From assembly GCA_018067325.1 (NCBI GenBank), contig JAGPUU010000143.1, forward strand, positions 1 through 7,335: a stretch of 7,335 nucleotides of DNA, in the 5' to 3' direction. The position numbers and the translations under genes are program-made. Below, one piece after another: positions 1 to 7,047 of the stretch (positions are counted from its first letter, which is position 1; the number at the start of each line of letters is the position of its first letter). The stretch comes from Amphritea sp. (GTDB lineage Bacteria > Pseudomonadota > Gammaproteobacteria > Pseudomonadales > Balneatricaceae). The notes below the pieces were generated by a model. It did not search any database, was not told the DNA's origin, and saw only the letters and a list, made by a program, of their open reading frames with translations.

Positions 1-7
1 TGTAAGC

Positions 8-1282
8 TTACTTTGCCTTCAGGTTCTTCTGTACGGTATCGCTGTACCATTCCATGAAGTTAACGATGCCGAACTCGAAAGTTTCAGAGTAGGGGCCTGG
101 CTGATAACCGACAGAGTTGATACCCCGCTGGTTTTCTTCACCGAGAACCCGGTCCTGTTCGTTGGTTGCATCCCAAACTTTTCGCAGCTGTACTGGATCG
201 TAATCAACGCCTTCAACGGCATCTTTATGGACGAACCATTTAGTCGTGACAATCGATTCCTGAGCAGAAATTGGCAGTACCCGGAAGACGATGAAATGAT
301 CCGACTGCATGTGGTTCCACGAATTTGGCAGGTGCAGAATACGCATGGAGCCCATTTGTGGATTTTTGATGCGTCCTAGCAGTTTATTACAGCCGGCTTT
401 GCCATCCATCGTCATTGCCTGAGTGCCTTTCTTCAGCGGCATACGCACGATACGGTTGCGCAGCCCGGGGCCAAAACTCTGGTGCTCGTGAGGGATGCCT
501 TCGGCGTCCCATGCTGCGGCCTGGTCTTTGCAGTGGTCTTTGAACTCTTGTGAAGCACGGGGATCGTTAGTGTCATCCCACTCCAGCAGGCTGTTCAATA
601 GTTCCGGGTGGTTAGCTGAACAGTGGTAGCATTCACGGTTGTTCTCAAGCACCAGTTTCCAGTTGGCTTTTTCATACATGCTAGATTCCACCGCCAGCTT
701 GGTGTTCTCTACATCATAGGGTTCCATGTACTCTTCAAGGGTAGATAGAAACTCATCGAAGTCACCTTCTGGTTCCTCTTTGCCCAGACAAACGAAGATA
801 AAGCCTCCGGCTGTTTTACAGAAGGCTTTTTTGAGTCCGTGCTCCTGCGTTTCAAAACTGTCGCCCATTTCAGTGCCGGCGAATAACAGGTTGCCTTTCA
901 GGTCGTAGGTCCACTGATGGTATGGGCAGACCAGGTTAGCCACTTTACCCCGGTGTTCTGAGCAGATACGCGAGCCACGGTGACGGCAAGTGTTGTGGAA
1001 TGCATTGACGCTGCCGTCGGCATCCCGTACGACTAATACTGGGTTTTGCGCAACCTCAACAGTAAAGTAATCGCCACGGACTGGAATTTCGCTGGTCATA
1101 CCAACAAACAGCCATTCTTTTTGAAATACCTCCTCGACATCAATCCGAAACATCTGTGGATCGTTATACAGAGGTTGGTCAAGGGAGTAGTTGGCTGGGC
1201 GTGCCTCAAGCCGTTCAGCCATCTCCTTCCGTGCTTCATGGATCGTAGCGCAGGTCGAATTGAGTAGGTCGTTTTGGTTCAT
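8..1282 (-). CDS. gbcA: Glycine betaine monooxygenase, Rieske oxygenase subunit GbcA
   Basis: This cytoplasmic Rieske non-haem iron oxygenase removes a methyl group from glycine betaine with O2, giving dimethylglycine and formaldehyde. Numbering is from the start chosen here (424 aa). The Rieske 2Fe-2S ligands are C99, H101, C119 and H122, in CRHRG and CPYHQW. The catalytic iron ligands are H220 and H225 in the ECYHCSANH stretch, with D377 (NEQD) as likely third ligand. E217 sits where many ring hydroxylases have a bridging Asp. Length and motifs fit the GbcA family, and the similarity to Pseudomonas GbcA as I remember it is high throughout. A start four codons upstream (1294) is possible. 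I prefer 1282 because AAGGA (1294-1298) lies 11 bases before it but touches the upstream ATG directly. The gene is divergent from gbcB, its reductase partner. Stachydrine or carnitine oxygenases are the main alternatives, but the gbcB and fdhA context favours betaine. Confidence 0.93.
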   Translation of the reverse strand: MNQNDLLNSTCATIHEARKEMAERLEARPANYSLDQPLYNDPQMFRIDVEEVFQKEWLFVGMTSEIPVRGDYFTVEVAQNPVLVVRDADGSVNAFHNTCRHRGSRICSEHRGKVANLVCPYHQWTYDLKGNLLFAGTEMGDSFETQEHGLKKAFCKTAGGFIFVCLGKEEPEGDFDEFLSTLEEYMEPYDVENTKLAVESSMYEKANWKLVLENNRECYHCSANHPELLNSLLEWDDTNDPRASQEFKDHCKDQAAAWDAEGIPHEHQSFGPGLRNRIVRMPLKKGTQAMTMDGKAGCNKLLGRIKNPQMGSMRILHLPNSWNHMQSDHFIVFRVLPISAQESIVTTKWFVHKDAVEGVDYDPVQLRKVWDATNEQDRVLGEENQRGINSVGYQPGPYSETFEFGIVNFMEWYSDTVQKNLKAK

Positions 1283-1323
1283 CAGTCGGATCATCCTTCA
1301 AGGCACCGTTGTGCATCTAAAAA

Positions 1324-1347
1324 TTGATCAGGAATAACCCTGATCGA
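1324..1347. repeat. Inverted repeat in the gbcA leader
   Basis: GATCAGG (1326-1332) and CCTGATC (1339-1345) are perfect complements around a six-base loop. The next outward positions give a T-G and then a T-A match. The repeat lies about 40 bases upstream of the gbcA start. It could be an operator or a leader hairpin in gbcA mRNA. There is no T-run, so it does not look like a terminator. Confidence 0.4.
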
Positions 1348-1396
1348 AATGGTGGTATTGCATGGGTTAATCCTCTACCAGGCTATGTTTATGAGA

Positions 1397-1482
1397 TTGA
1401 CCATTTGCGACAAAAACGAATACATAATCGACCAAAATGGCAGGGCATGTCGGGGATGGTCGCAATAAGCAAATAAATGTCG
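1397..1482. promoter_or_regulatory. Candidate activator site cluster: six GAC(A/C)A words in two opposed groups
   Basis: GAC(A/C)A occurs on the plus strand with GAC starting at 1399, 1409 and 1430. Its complement occurs with GTC starting at 1449, 1459 and 1479. Spacings are 10 and 21 bases in one group and 10 and 20 in the other, that is, one and two helical turns. Five of the six are CGAC(A/C)A. The cluster lies midway between the divergent genes, with one group facing each. Spacing of about 21 bases is usual for half-sites of AraC-family activators. GbdR, of that family, activates gbcA and gbcB in Pseudomonas, so a GbdR-like protein is the natural candidate. The identity of the binder is inference. 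Confidence 0.5.
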
Positions 1483-1540
1483 TTAGTGGTTAATATTCGA
1501 AAACCGACTCGGCAGACAATGTGCTCAATGAGTATGAATT

Positions 1541-1573
1541 GATGGGGCGCTGTTTTAGTCCCCATCTTATAAG
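1541..1573 (+). promoter_or_regulatory. Candidate gbcB promoter with adjoining inverted repeat
   Basis: TATAAG (1568-1573) matches five of six positions of the sigma70 -10 consensus and lies 63 bases before the gbcB start. Directly upstream is a perfect 7-bp inverted repeat, GATGGGG (1541-1547) and CCCCATC (1560-1566), with a 12-base gap. It would cover the -35 region and abut the -10. No -35 hexamer is seen at 16-18 bases; TTGATG at 1539 is 23 bases away. This suggests a promoter needing an activator, or one controlled by a protein at the repeat. Only the -10 and the repeat are seen directly. Confidence 0.35.
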
Positions 1574-1636
1574 AGTCCAATCTTTTAGCCCAATAACTGA
1601 ACCGGTGCACCACCGCGCATCGATGAGAGATACACC

Positions 1637-2764
1637 ATGACTAATACCGTCCCTGCTACTGTTGGTTCCGACAGCTTTATCCCGGTAAATACCCAGACCT
1701 GGGTCAACGGTCGTCACAACGTTCGTTGTGTAAAAGTGATCCGTGAAACCTGGGATGTGTGTACCTTCTGTTTTATGTCAGAACAACCGGTGATGTACTT
1801 TTTCAAGCCGGGTCAGTTTGTCACGCTTGAGTTAGAGATCGACGGCAACCAGGTGATGCGTTCTTATACAATTTCGAGCTCGCCTTCGGTGCCTTATAGT
1901 TTCTCTATTACCGTGAAGCTGGACACTAATGGGCTGGTTTCAAGTTGGTTGCATGAGAATTTGAAAGAGGGCGATCAACTGGCGGTACACGGCCCGGTTG
2001 GGCAGTTCAACTGTATCGATTTCCCTTCCAGGAAAATACTGCTGTTATCAGGTGGTGTGGGTATTACCCCTGTTATGTCGATGGCCCGCTGGTGGTTTGA
2101 TACCAATGCGGATGTGGATATCGCTTTTGTGCACAGTGCCCGTACACCAAAAGATATTATCTTCCAGCGTGAGCTGGATCATATGGCCTCAAGAATCGGT
2201 AACTTCGGCCTGCATCTGATCTGTGAACACATTGAAAGCGGTCAGGCATGGCATGGTTATCGGGGTTACCTTGACCAGTCCAAACTGGAGATGATTGCAA
2301 CGGACTTTATGGAGCGGGAAGTGTTCTGCTGTGGCCCTGCCCCCTATATGAATGCGGTTAAGAAACTACTGCAGACTAATGGTTTTGACATGAGCCGCTA
2401 TCATGAAGAGTCCTTTGGTGAGATGCCGGTCGGTGTCGAAGAGGAAGCGATTGAGAACGCTGACATTGCTCAGGATGAAGCCGATGCGCTAACCCAGGCG
2501 GATATGCTTAGGATTGAGTTTTCCAGCAAAGGGAAGAGTATTCAGATCGCCCCGGGTGAAACACTTCACGCCGCCGCTTCTAAGCTTGATCTGCTGATTC
2601 CTAAAGCCTGTGGTATGGGCATCTGTGGTACCTGTAAAGTACTAGTGTTAGAGGGGGAAACAGAGATGTCTCATAACGGCGGTATAACCGATGAGGATGT
2701 AGCAGCCGGATATGTGTTGTCTTGTTGTAGTGTGCCAAAAACCGATGTGGTTCTCGATTTTTGA
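1637..2764 (+). CDS. gbcB: Glycine betaine monooxygenase, NAD(P)H-dependent reductase subunit GbcB
   Basis: This single-chain reductase (375 aa) passes electrons from NAD(P)H through FAD and a 2Fe-2S cluster to the GbcA Rieske centre. Order of domains: FAD-binding barrel at about 27-125 with RSYTIS at 75-80; nucleotide-binding domain at about 130-250 with LSGGVGITP at 137-145 and CCGPAPYM at 231-238; plant-type ferredoxin domain at about 290-375. Cluster ligands are C325, C330, C333 and C363, the C-x4-C-x2-C-x29-C pattern, with an extra C364 next to the last. This layout is the usual one for GbcB and for related hybrid-cluster and vanillate-type reductases; divergence from gbcA settles the partner. 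A GAGAGA stretch (1625-1630) is a modest ribosome site. The gene ends in tandem in-frame stops, TGA then TAG, and is followed closely by a strong terminator, so it looks monocistronic. Confidence 0.92.
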   Translation: MTNTVPATVGSDSFIPVNTQTWVNGRHNVRCVKVIRETWDVCTFCFMSEQPVMYFFKPGQFVTLELEIDGNQVMRSYTISSSPSVPYSFSITVKLDTNGLVSSWLHENLKEGDQLAVHGPVGQFNCIDFPSRKILLLSGGVGITPVMSMARWWFDTNADVDIAFVHSARTPKDIIFQRELDHMASRIGNFGLHLICEHIESGQAWHGYRGYLDQSKLEMIATDFMEREVFCCGPAPYMNAVKKLLQTNGFDMSRYHEESFGEMPVGVEEEAIENADIAQDEADALTQADMLRIEFSSKGKSIQIAPGETLHAAASKLDLLIPKACGMGICGTCKVLVLEGETEMSHNGGITDEDVAAGYVLSCCSVPKTDVVLDF

Positions 2765-2782
2765 TAGAGAGATATAATGACT

Positions 2783-2809
2783 AAAAATCGCCTACGGGCG
2801 ATTTTTTTT
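2783..2809 (+). terminator. Intrinsic terminator of gbcB with TACG tetraloop
   Basis: A perfect 10-bp stem (2783-2792 with 2797-2806) closes a TACG loop through a C-G pair, the very stable UNCG class. Eight T bases run from 2802 to 2809. It begins 18 bases after the gbcB stop codon. It separates gbcB from the next plus-strand gene and argues that the latter has its own promoter or lives on read-through. Confidence 0.9.
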
Positions 2810-2872
2810 GCACCGTCCCTAAGTAGAGCGCCAAGCCACACTCTAAAATCTCAGATCAAGCTGGAATCATCG

Positions 2873-4744
2873 ATGCAAGCAGAACAAATTGAAGTTGCGG
2901 GATTTCTTAAACAGTATCCACCGTTTAATAGTCTGCCGGATGAGGTAGTAGATGATATAGCCTGCCAGACGGAAATTTCATATTACCGTTCTGGTAATGA
3001 TATCTACCAGTTTGGCGATGAAATACATGACCTCTGCATTATTCGCAGTGGTGCGGTGGAGATCTATCGTCGAAACGGCGATCTCTATAACCGTCTCAGT
3101 GAAGGTGATCTGTTTGGTCAGCTGGGACTGTTGATGAACAATAAAATCCGGCTACCGGCGCGGGCGTTGGAAGATTCACTGATCTATTTTATCCCTGAAG
3201 CATTGTTCATCGAACTCTGTGATCGCTTTGACTCTTTTGCCTACTTTGTCGAAATGGACGATAACCGTCTGCGTCAGGCGATTTCCAGTAAGCAGGAAAG
3301 TAATGATCTGATGGCATCGAAAGTGACGCGGCTGATCTCCCGGGACCCGGTCTGCCTCGATGCGTCTGCGACTATCCGTGAGGCAGCCCAGAGGATGACT
3401 GATGAGGGCGTGTCTTCCATACTGGTTATGCAAGCTGCAGACAGCAACAGGGAAGATGATGAGCCGGATCAGTCAGTGGCTGGCATTCTCACCGATCGGG
3501 ATCTGCGTACCCGGGTGGTGGCGCCGGGCCTGAATCTGGACACGCCGGTGACCGAAGTGATGACGGCTGAACCGATCACTCTGAATGAAGACGCTTATGC
3601 ATTTGAAGCGATGTTGATCATGTTGCGCTTGAATCTGCACCACCTTCCAATTCTGGAAAATGGTCGTCCGGTTGGTGTTCTGGCGACGTCGGATATTGTT
3701 CGTTATGAATCCCAAAGCAGTCTTTATCTGGTTAGCAATATCCTCCGGCAGCAGAGTGTAGAAGAGTTGGCCCAGTTACAGCCACAAATTAGTGCCTGTT
3801 TTGTCCGCATGGTTAATGAAGACGCTAACTCTCATATGATCGGCAGTGCGATGTCGGTCATCGGTCGTTGCTTTAAACAGCGCTTACTGGAACTGGCGGA
3901 AGAACAGCTTGGGCCACCCCCCGTACGTTATTGTTTTCTAGCGCTGGGATCGATGGCCAGGGATGAACAGTTACTGATGACCGACCAGGATAACGCACTG
4001 ATTCTGGATAATAGTTTTGATGCGGTTCAGCATGGGAAGTACTTTGAAGCCTTGGCTAAGTTTGTCAGTGATGGATTGAATACCTGCGGCTATGTTTACT
4101 GCAGCGGCGATATCATGGCGACCAATCCCCTGTGGCGTAAAACCCGCCGGGAATGGGAGGATACTTTTGCCGATTGGATAGAAAATCCGGACCCTGAAGC
4201 GCTATTAAATTGTTCAATATTTTTTGATCTGGATGGCGTGTTTGGTAAGACGAGCTGGGCTGATCAGCTCAATCTCTTTATCGTGCGTAAAGCCAAACGT
4301 TCGCCGCGTTTTCTTGCCAGCATGGCCCGAAATGCTCTGAGTCGTAAACCGCCTTTGGGTTTTTTCAAAGGCTTTGTTATGGAAAAAGATGGCCAGCACC
4401 GAAATTCAATCAATCTCAAACGCCGGGGGACAGCCCCTCTTTCTGACCTGATTAGGGTGCATGCGCTGGCGGTGGGTTCCAGAGCCCAGAACTCCTTCGA
4501 ACGCCTGGATGATGTGGTTAAAGCAGGTATTCTACCAGCCGGTCGGGATAATGATCTGCGTGATGCGATGGAGTTTATTGCGATGGTACGTATTCGCCAT
4601 CAGGCTTTGGATATAGAGACTGGCCGAGACGTTGATAACAGCGTTGAACCGGAAAATCTGACTGACTTTGAACGTCGTAACCTGAAAGAAGCGTTTCAGG
4701 TGTTGAGCAATAGTCAGCGTTTTCTGAAATTTCGTTACCCATAA
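2873..4744 (+). CDS. cNMP-binding-like / CBS-pair / DUF294 nucleotidyltransferase-like regulator
   Basis: This is a soluble 623-aa protein with three modules and no membrane segments. A cyclic-nucleotide-binding-like barrel spans about 15-125 (FGQLGLL at 81-87). A CBS pair spans about 150-280, with repeats around 152-215 (GILTDRD) and 225-280 (GVLATSDIV), and probably senses adenine nucleotides. A DUF294/GlnD-like nucleotidyltransferase domain starts near 345, with LGSMARDE at 358-365 and TDQDNAL at 370-376 (likely metal ligands D371 and D373), and is followed by the helical DUF294 C-terminal region. The domain order matches a known family often found beside solute symporters and a DnaQ-like exonuclease. 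The substrate and target are unknown. The frame is open from an ATG at 2777, but that would put the gbcB terminator inside the gene, so I start at 2873, where GGA lies seven bases upstream. The exonuclease gene follows after four bases. Confidence 0.85.
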   Translation: MQAEQIEVAGFLKQYPPFNSLPDEVVDDIACQTEISYYRSGNDIYQFGDEIHDLCIIRSGAVEIYRRNGDLYNRLSEGDLFGQLGLLMNNKIRLPARALEDSLIYFIPEALFIELCDRFDSFAYFVEMDDNRLRQAISSKQESNDLMASKVTRLISRDPVCLDASATIREAAQRMTDEGVSSILVMQAADSNREDDEPDQSVAGILTDRDLRTRVVAPGLNLDTPVTEVMTAEPITLNEDAYAFEAMLIMLRLNLHHLPILENGRPVGVLATSDIVRYESQSSLYLVSNILRQQSVEELAQLQPQISACFVRMVNEDANSHMIGSAMSVIGRCFKQRLLELAEEQLGPPPVRYCFLALGSMARDEQLLMTDQDNALILDNSFDAVQHGKYFEALAKFVSDGLNTCGYVYCSGDIMATNPLWRKTRREWEDTFADWIENPDPEALLNCSIFFDLDGVFGKTSWADQLNLFIVRKAKRSPRFLASMARNALSRKPPLGFFKGFVMEKDGQHRNSINLKRRGTAPLSDLIRVHALAVGSRAQNSFERLDDVVKAGILPAGRDNDLRDAMEFIAMVRIRHQALDIETGRDVDNSVEPENLTDFERRNLKEAFQVLSNSQRFLKFRYP

Positions 4745-4748
4745 ATAA

Positions 4749-5465
4749 GTGGCTCTTGTGACAGAATCTACAGCAGAAAACTGGCCTGAATTATTTCAGG
4801 AACAAGCATTCACCGTTCAGGATGAGCGTTTAAGGGCATTCTATGAGCAAGGAACGGTAGCCGGGGATGTGCCTCTGTCTGATGTCCCTTTTGTTGCATT
4901 AGATTTCGAAACCACCGGGCTGAATGCAGACAGCGATGAGATTATCAGTATTGGCTTGGTGCCTTTCGATCTGAATAGAATTCGCTTACGTGAAGCCCGG
5001 CACTGGTTGCTGAAACCTCGGAGGGCGATGAAAGATGAATCTATTGTTATTCATGGTATTACCCATACCGAACTGAGCGATGCGCCTGATCTGAATCGGA
5101 TTTTAGAGCAAGTACTGGAAGCTATCGCAGGTCGGATAGTGGTGGTGCATTATCGTTATATTGAGCGTGAGTTTCTTGATGCTGCGCTACAAAGACGTAT
5201 CAGCGAGGGGATCCGCTTTCCTATGGTTGATACCATGGAGCTTGAAGCGATGCTCTACCGTCGAGGAGTAGGCCAGTTGATGAAGCGATTGATCGGCTGC
5301 AAACCGGAATCTATTCGTCTCGGGGATAGCCGAAGTCGTTATAACCTGCCGCACTACGGTCAGCATCATGCACTAACCGATGCGATTGCGACTGCAGAAT
5401 TGCTGCAGGCCCAGGTTCTCCACCGCTACAGTCGTATTACCCCGCTGAAAGAAATCTGGATCTGA
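4749..5465 (+). CDS. DnaQ-like DEDDh 3'-5' exonuclease
   Basis: This 238-aa protein is an RNase T/DnaQ-fold exonuclease expected to trim DNA or RNA from the 3' end. Exo I is DFETTG, with D52 and E54. Exo III is HHALTDA, with H206 and D211, which places it in the DEDDh group. Exo II is unusual: the common HNxxFD pattern reads HYRYIE at 134-139, so Glu139 stands where Asp is expected. A leader of about 45 residues precedes the fold. There is no polymerase or helicase domain, and it is shorter and otherwise unlike the replicative epsilon subunit. The start is uncertain: GTG at 4749 is four bases after the upstream stop but has no ribosome site, while GTG at 4758 is preceded by a weak AGTGG. Tight spacing indicates an operon and probably coupled translation with the DUF294-type regulator. 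The pair recurs in other gammaproteobacteria, so a joint function is likely, but I cannot name it. Confidence 0.85.
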   Translation: MALVTESTAENWPELFQEQAFTVQDERLRAFYEQGTVAGDVPLSDVPFVALDFETTGLNADSDEIISIGLVPFDLNRIRLREARHWLLKPRRAMKDESIVIHGITHTELSDAPDLNRILEQVLEAIAGRIVVVHYRYIEREFLDAALQRRISEGIRFPMVDTMELEAMLYRRGVGQLMKRLIGCKPESIRLGDSRSRYNLPHYGQHHALTDAIATAELLQAQVLHRYSRITPLKEIWI

Positions 5466-5516
5466 TAGTTTTAAATCTGACGGGCGAATAACTAATCGAG
5501 GTATAAAGGGATAAAG

Positions 5517-5543
5517 AAAAGCCACCGACAGGGCGGTGGCTTT
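5517..5543. terminator. Bidirectional terminator between the exonuclease gene and fdhA
   Basis: GCCACCG (5521-5527) pairs perfectly with CGGTGGC (5534-5540) around a six-base loop, and flanking AAA/TTT can extend the stem. On the minus strand the hairpin is followed by TTTTCTTTAT, a good tail for ending fdhA. On the plus strand only TTT follows, so termination of the exonuclease operon should be weaker. It lies between convergent genes, 20 bases past the fdhA stop and 51 past the exonuclease stop. Confidence 0.8.
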
Positions 5544-5563
5544 GCAAGGAGCAGCGCTAAAGT

Positions 5564-6763
5564 TTAAGCCGCTACACTACCGTGTGGGTCTATTACGAAT
5601 TTCTTAGCCGCACCGCCATCGAAGTCAGCGTAACCTTCAGGCGCCTGATCCAGAGATATCATCTGCACGTTAACCGCCTTAGCGATATCCACCTTATCAA
5701 ACAGGATCGCCTGCATCAGAGGACGGTGGTATTTCATTACCGGGCACTGGCCGGTATGGAATGAGTGAGATTTAGCCCAGCCAAGACCGAAGCGCATGCT
5801 TAGAGCGCCTTCTTGAGCTGCCTCATCAACGGCACCCGGGTCTGCGGTAACATACAAGCCCGGAATACCGATCTGGCCACCGGCACGGGTGATCTGCATT
5901 GCAGAGTTCAGCACCGTTGCAGGTGCTTCAACACCGTGATTACAGCCGCAAGCATGGGCCTCAAAACCAACGCAATCGACGAACGCATCAACTTCTCGCT
6001 CTCCAAGAATGACTTCCAGCTTATCGGCCATATCGCCTTCTTGGCGTAGATCTATTGTTTCGCAACCAAAGCTGCGTGCCTGCTCCAGTCGGTCTTCAAT
6101 CATGTCGCCAACGATGACACAGGCCGCACCTAATAACTGTGCAGAGACAGCTGCCGCCAAACCAACAGGGCCCGCTCCAGCGATGTATACCGTTGAACCT
6201 GGTCCAACTCCAGCGGTGACGCAGCCATGGAAGCCAGTAGGGAATATATCTGATAGCAGCGTGAGGTCGCGGATCTTCTCCATCGCCTGGTCTGAATCAG
6301 GGAATTTCAACAGGTTAAAGTCAGCATAGGGAACCATAACGTATTCAGACTGACCGCCAACCCAACCACCCATATCGACATAGCCATAGGCTGCACCAGG
6401 ACGCGCAGGGTTTACGTTGAGGCAGATACCGGTGTTGCCCTCTTTACAGTTGCGACAGCGACCACAGGCTATGTTGAACGGGACAGAGACAATATCACCC
6501 GTTTTAAGAAATTCTACATCGTTACCGCACTCTATGATCTGGCCGGTAATTTCGTGACCGAGTACCAAACCGGATTGTGCAGTGGTACGACCGCGAACCA
6601 TATGCTGGTCAGAGCCACAGATATTAGTTGTCAAAACCCGCAGAATGACACCGTGATTACACTTGCGGTTACCTATTGTAAGTTCTGGAAAGGGGATCGC
6701 TTCAACAGCGACTTCACCCGGGCCTTTATAGACGACACCACGGTTTGCATGATTGCTACACAT
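5564..6763 (-). CDS. fdhA: Glutathione-independent formaldehyde dehydrogenase (Zn, NAD)
   Basis: A medium-chain zinc dehydrogenase (399 aa) that oxidises formaldehyde to formate with NAD+, without added glutathione. It closely resembles the Pseudomonas putida enzyme, whose length it matches. Catalytic zinc ligands are C49, H70 and D172. Structural zinc ligands are C100, C103, C106 and C114. The Rossmann motif GAGPVG is at 196-201, with D220 placed to bind the NAD ribose. Each residue sits three positions after its P. putida counterpart as I remember it. I chose the start at 6763 over the ATG at 6778 because GGGAG (6772-6776) lies eight bases before it and inside the longer version. The gene is convergent to the exonuclease gene. 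Formaldehyde made by GbcAB and later demethylations explains its presence. Related members can dismutate aldehydes, so some side activity is possible. Confidence 0.94.
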   Translation of the reverse strand: MCSNHANRGVVYKGPGEVAVEAIPFPELTIGNRKCNHGVILRVLTTNICGSDQHMVRGRTTAQSGLVLGHEITGQIIECGNDVEFLKTGDIVSVPFNIACGRCRNCKEGNTGICLNVNPARPGAAYGYVDMGGWVGGQSEYVMVPYADFNLLKFPDSDQAMEKIRDLTLLSDIFPTGFHGCVTAGVGPGSTVYIAGAGPVGLAAAVSAQLLGAACVIVGDMIEDRLEQARSFGCETIDLRQEGDMADKLEVILGEREVDAFVDCVGFEAHACGCNHGVEAPATVLNSAMQITRAGGQIGIPGLYVTADPGAVDEAAQEGALSMRFGLGWAKSHSFHTGQCPVMKYHRPLMQAILFDKVDIAKAVNVQMISLDQAPEGYADFDGGAAKKFVIDPHGSVAA

Positions 6764-6768
6764 GGTTG

Positions 6769-6776
6769 CTTCTCCC
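6769..6776 (-). promoter_or_regulatory. Ribosome binding site deciding the fdhA start
   Basis: On the minus strand GGGAGAAG precedes the ATG at 6763, with eight bases between GGAG and the start codon. It overlaps the first codons of the alternative start at 6778, which has no comparable site. Confidence 0.8.
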
Positions 6777-7047
6777 ATTATTTTATTATTGGATCACCCG
6801 GTAATGGGTGTGATACCACCATAATTAAAAGCGAGGGATGCAGACTGACCGGCACCGCGCCCTAATTGATCAGAAACGACATTAGAAGGGCATCCTGTCC
6901 ATGAAGAGGGGTAATAATGACGGTTTTTCTTTTAGCGACAGGTTAAGAACTGCTGCTAGTTTTTAAGGGAAGAAAAAGGGAGTTGAGTGACGAGGTCGCT
7001 TAGAGGTAAGTGAAATAAGGAAGTAGTCGTTTTTGGATATTCTTTGT

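Larger units (their letters stand above)
1283..1636. promoter_or_regulatory. Divergent gbcA-gbcB control region
   Basis: This stretch of about 350 bases between the divergent starts has no credible gene. Two minus-strand open frames of 74-75 codons cross it, but they lack a ribosome site and recognisable content. It holds three things listed separately: an inverted repeat in the gbcA leader, a cluster of GAC(A/C)A words in the middle, and an inverted repeat beside a -10-like TATAAG in front of gbcB. No good -35 hexamer is visible at normal spacing for either gene. That would fit activator-dependent promoters such as those driven by AraC-family GbdR in Pseudomonas, which is known to act on gbcA and gbcB. 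No regulator gene is present in the window. Confidence 0.7.

Noticed and set aside
1389..1717. Two overlapping minus-strand open frames of 74-75 codons
   Set aside because: They overlap each other, the gbcAB control region and the gbcB start, and have no recognisable content or ribosome site.
2777..2872. N-terminal extension of the regulator gene from the ATG at 2777
   Set aside because: It would encode the gbcB terminator stem and T-run, the 32 residues show no family feature, and the ATG at 2873 has its own upstream GGA at good spacing.
6009..6329. 106-codon plus-strand open frame within fdhA
   Set aside because: It is antisense to strongly conserved fdhA coding sequence; its Ala, Pro, Ser and Thr richness follows from the complementary codons.
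6795..6810. CACCC/GGGTG hairpin in the fdhA leader
   Set aside because: The stem is only five base pairs with no T-run and no match to a known riboswitch or attenuator; noted in the intergenic entry only.
6864..6873. AATTGATCAG shared with 1322-1331 upstream of gbcA
   Set aside because: A single shared 10-mer between two regions of this size is not rare enough, the second copy lacks the inverted-repeat partner, and the distances to the starts differ.
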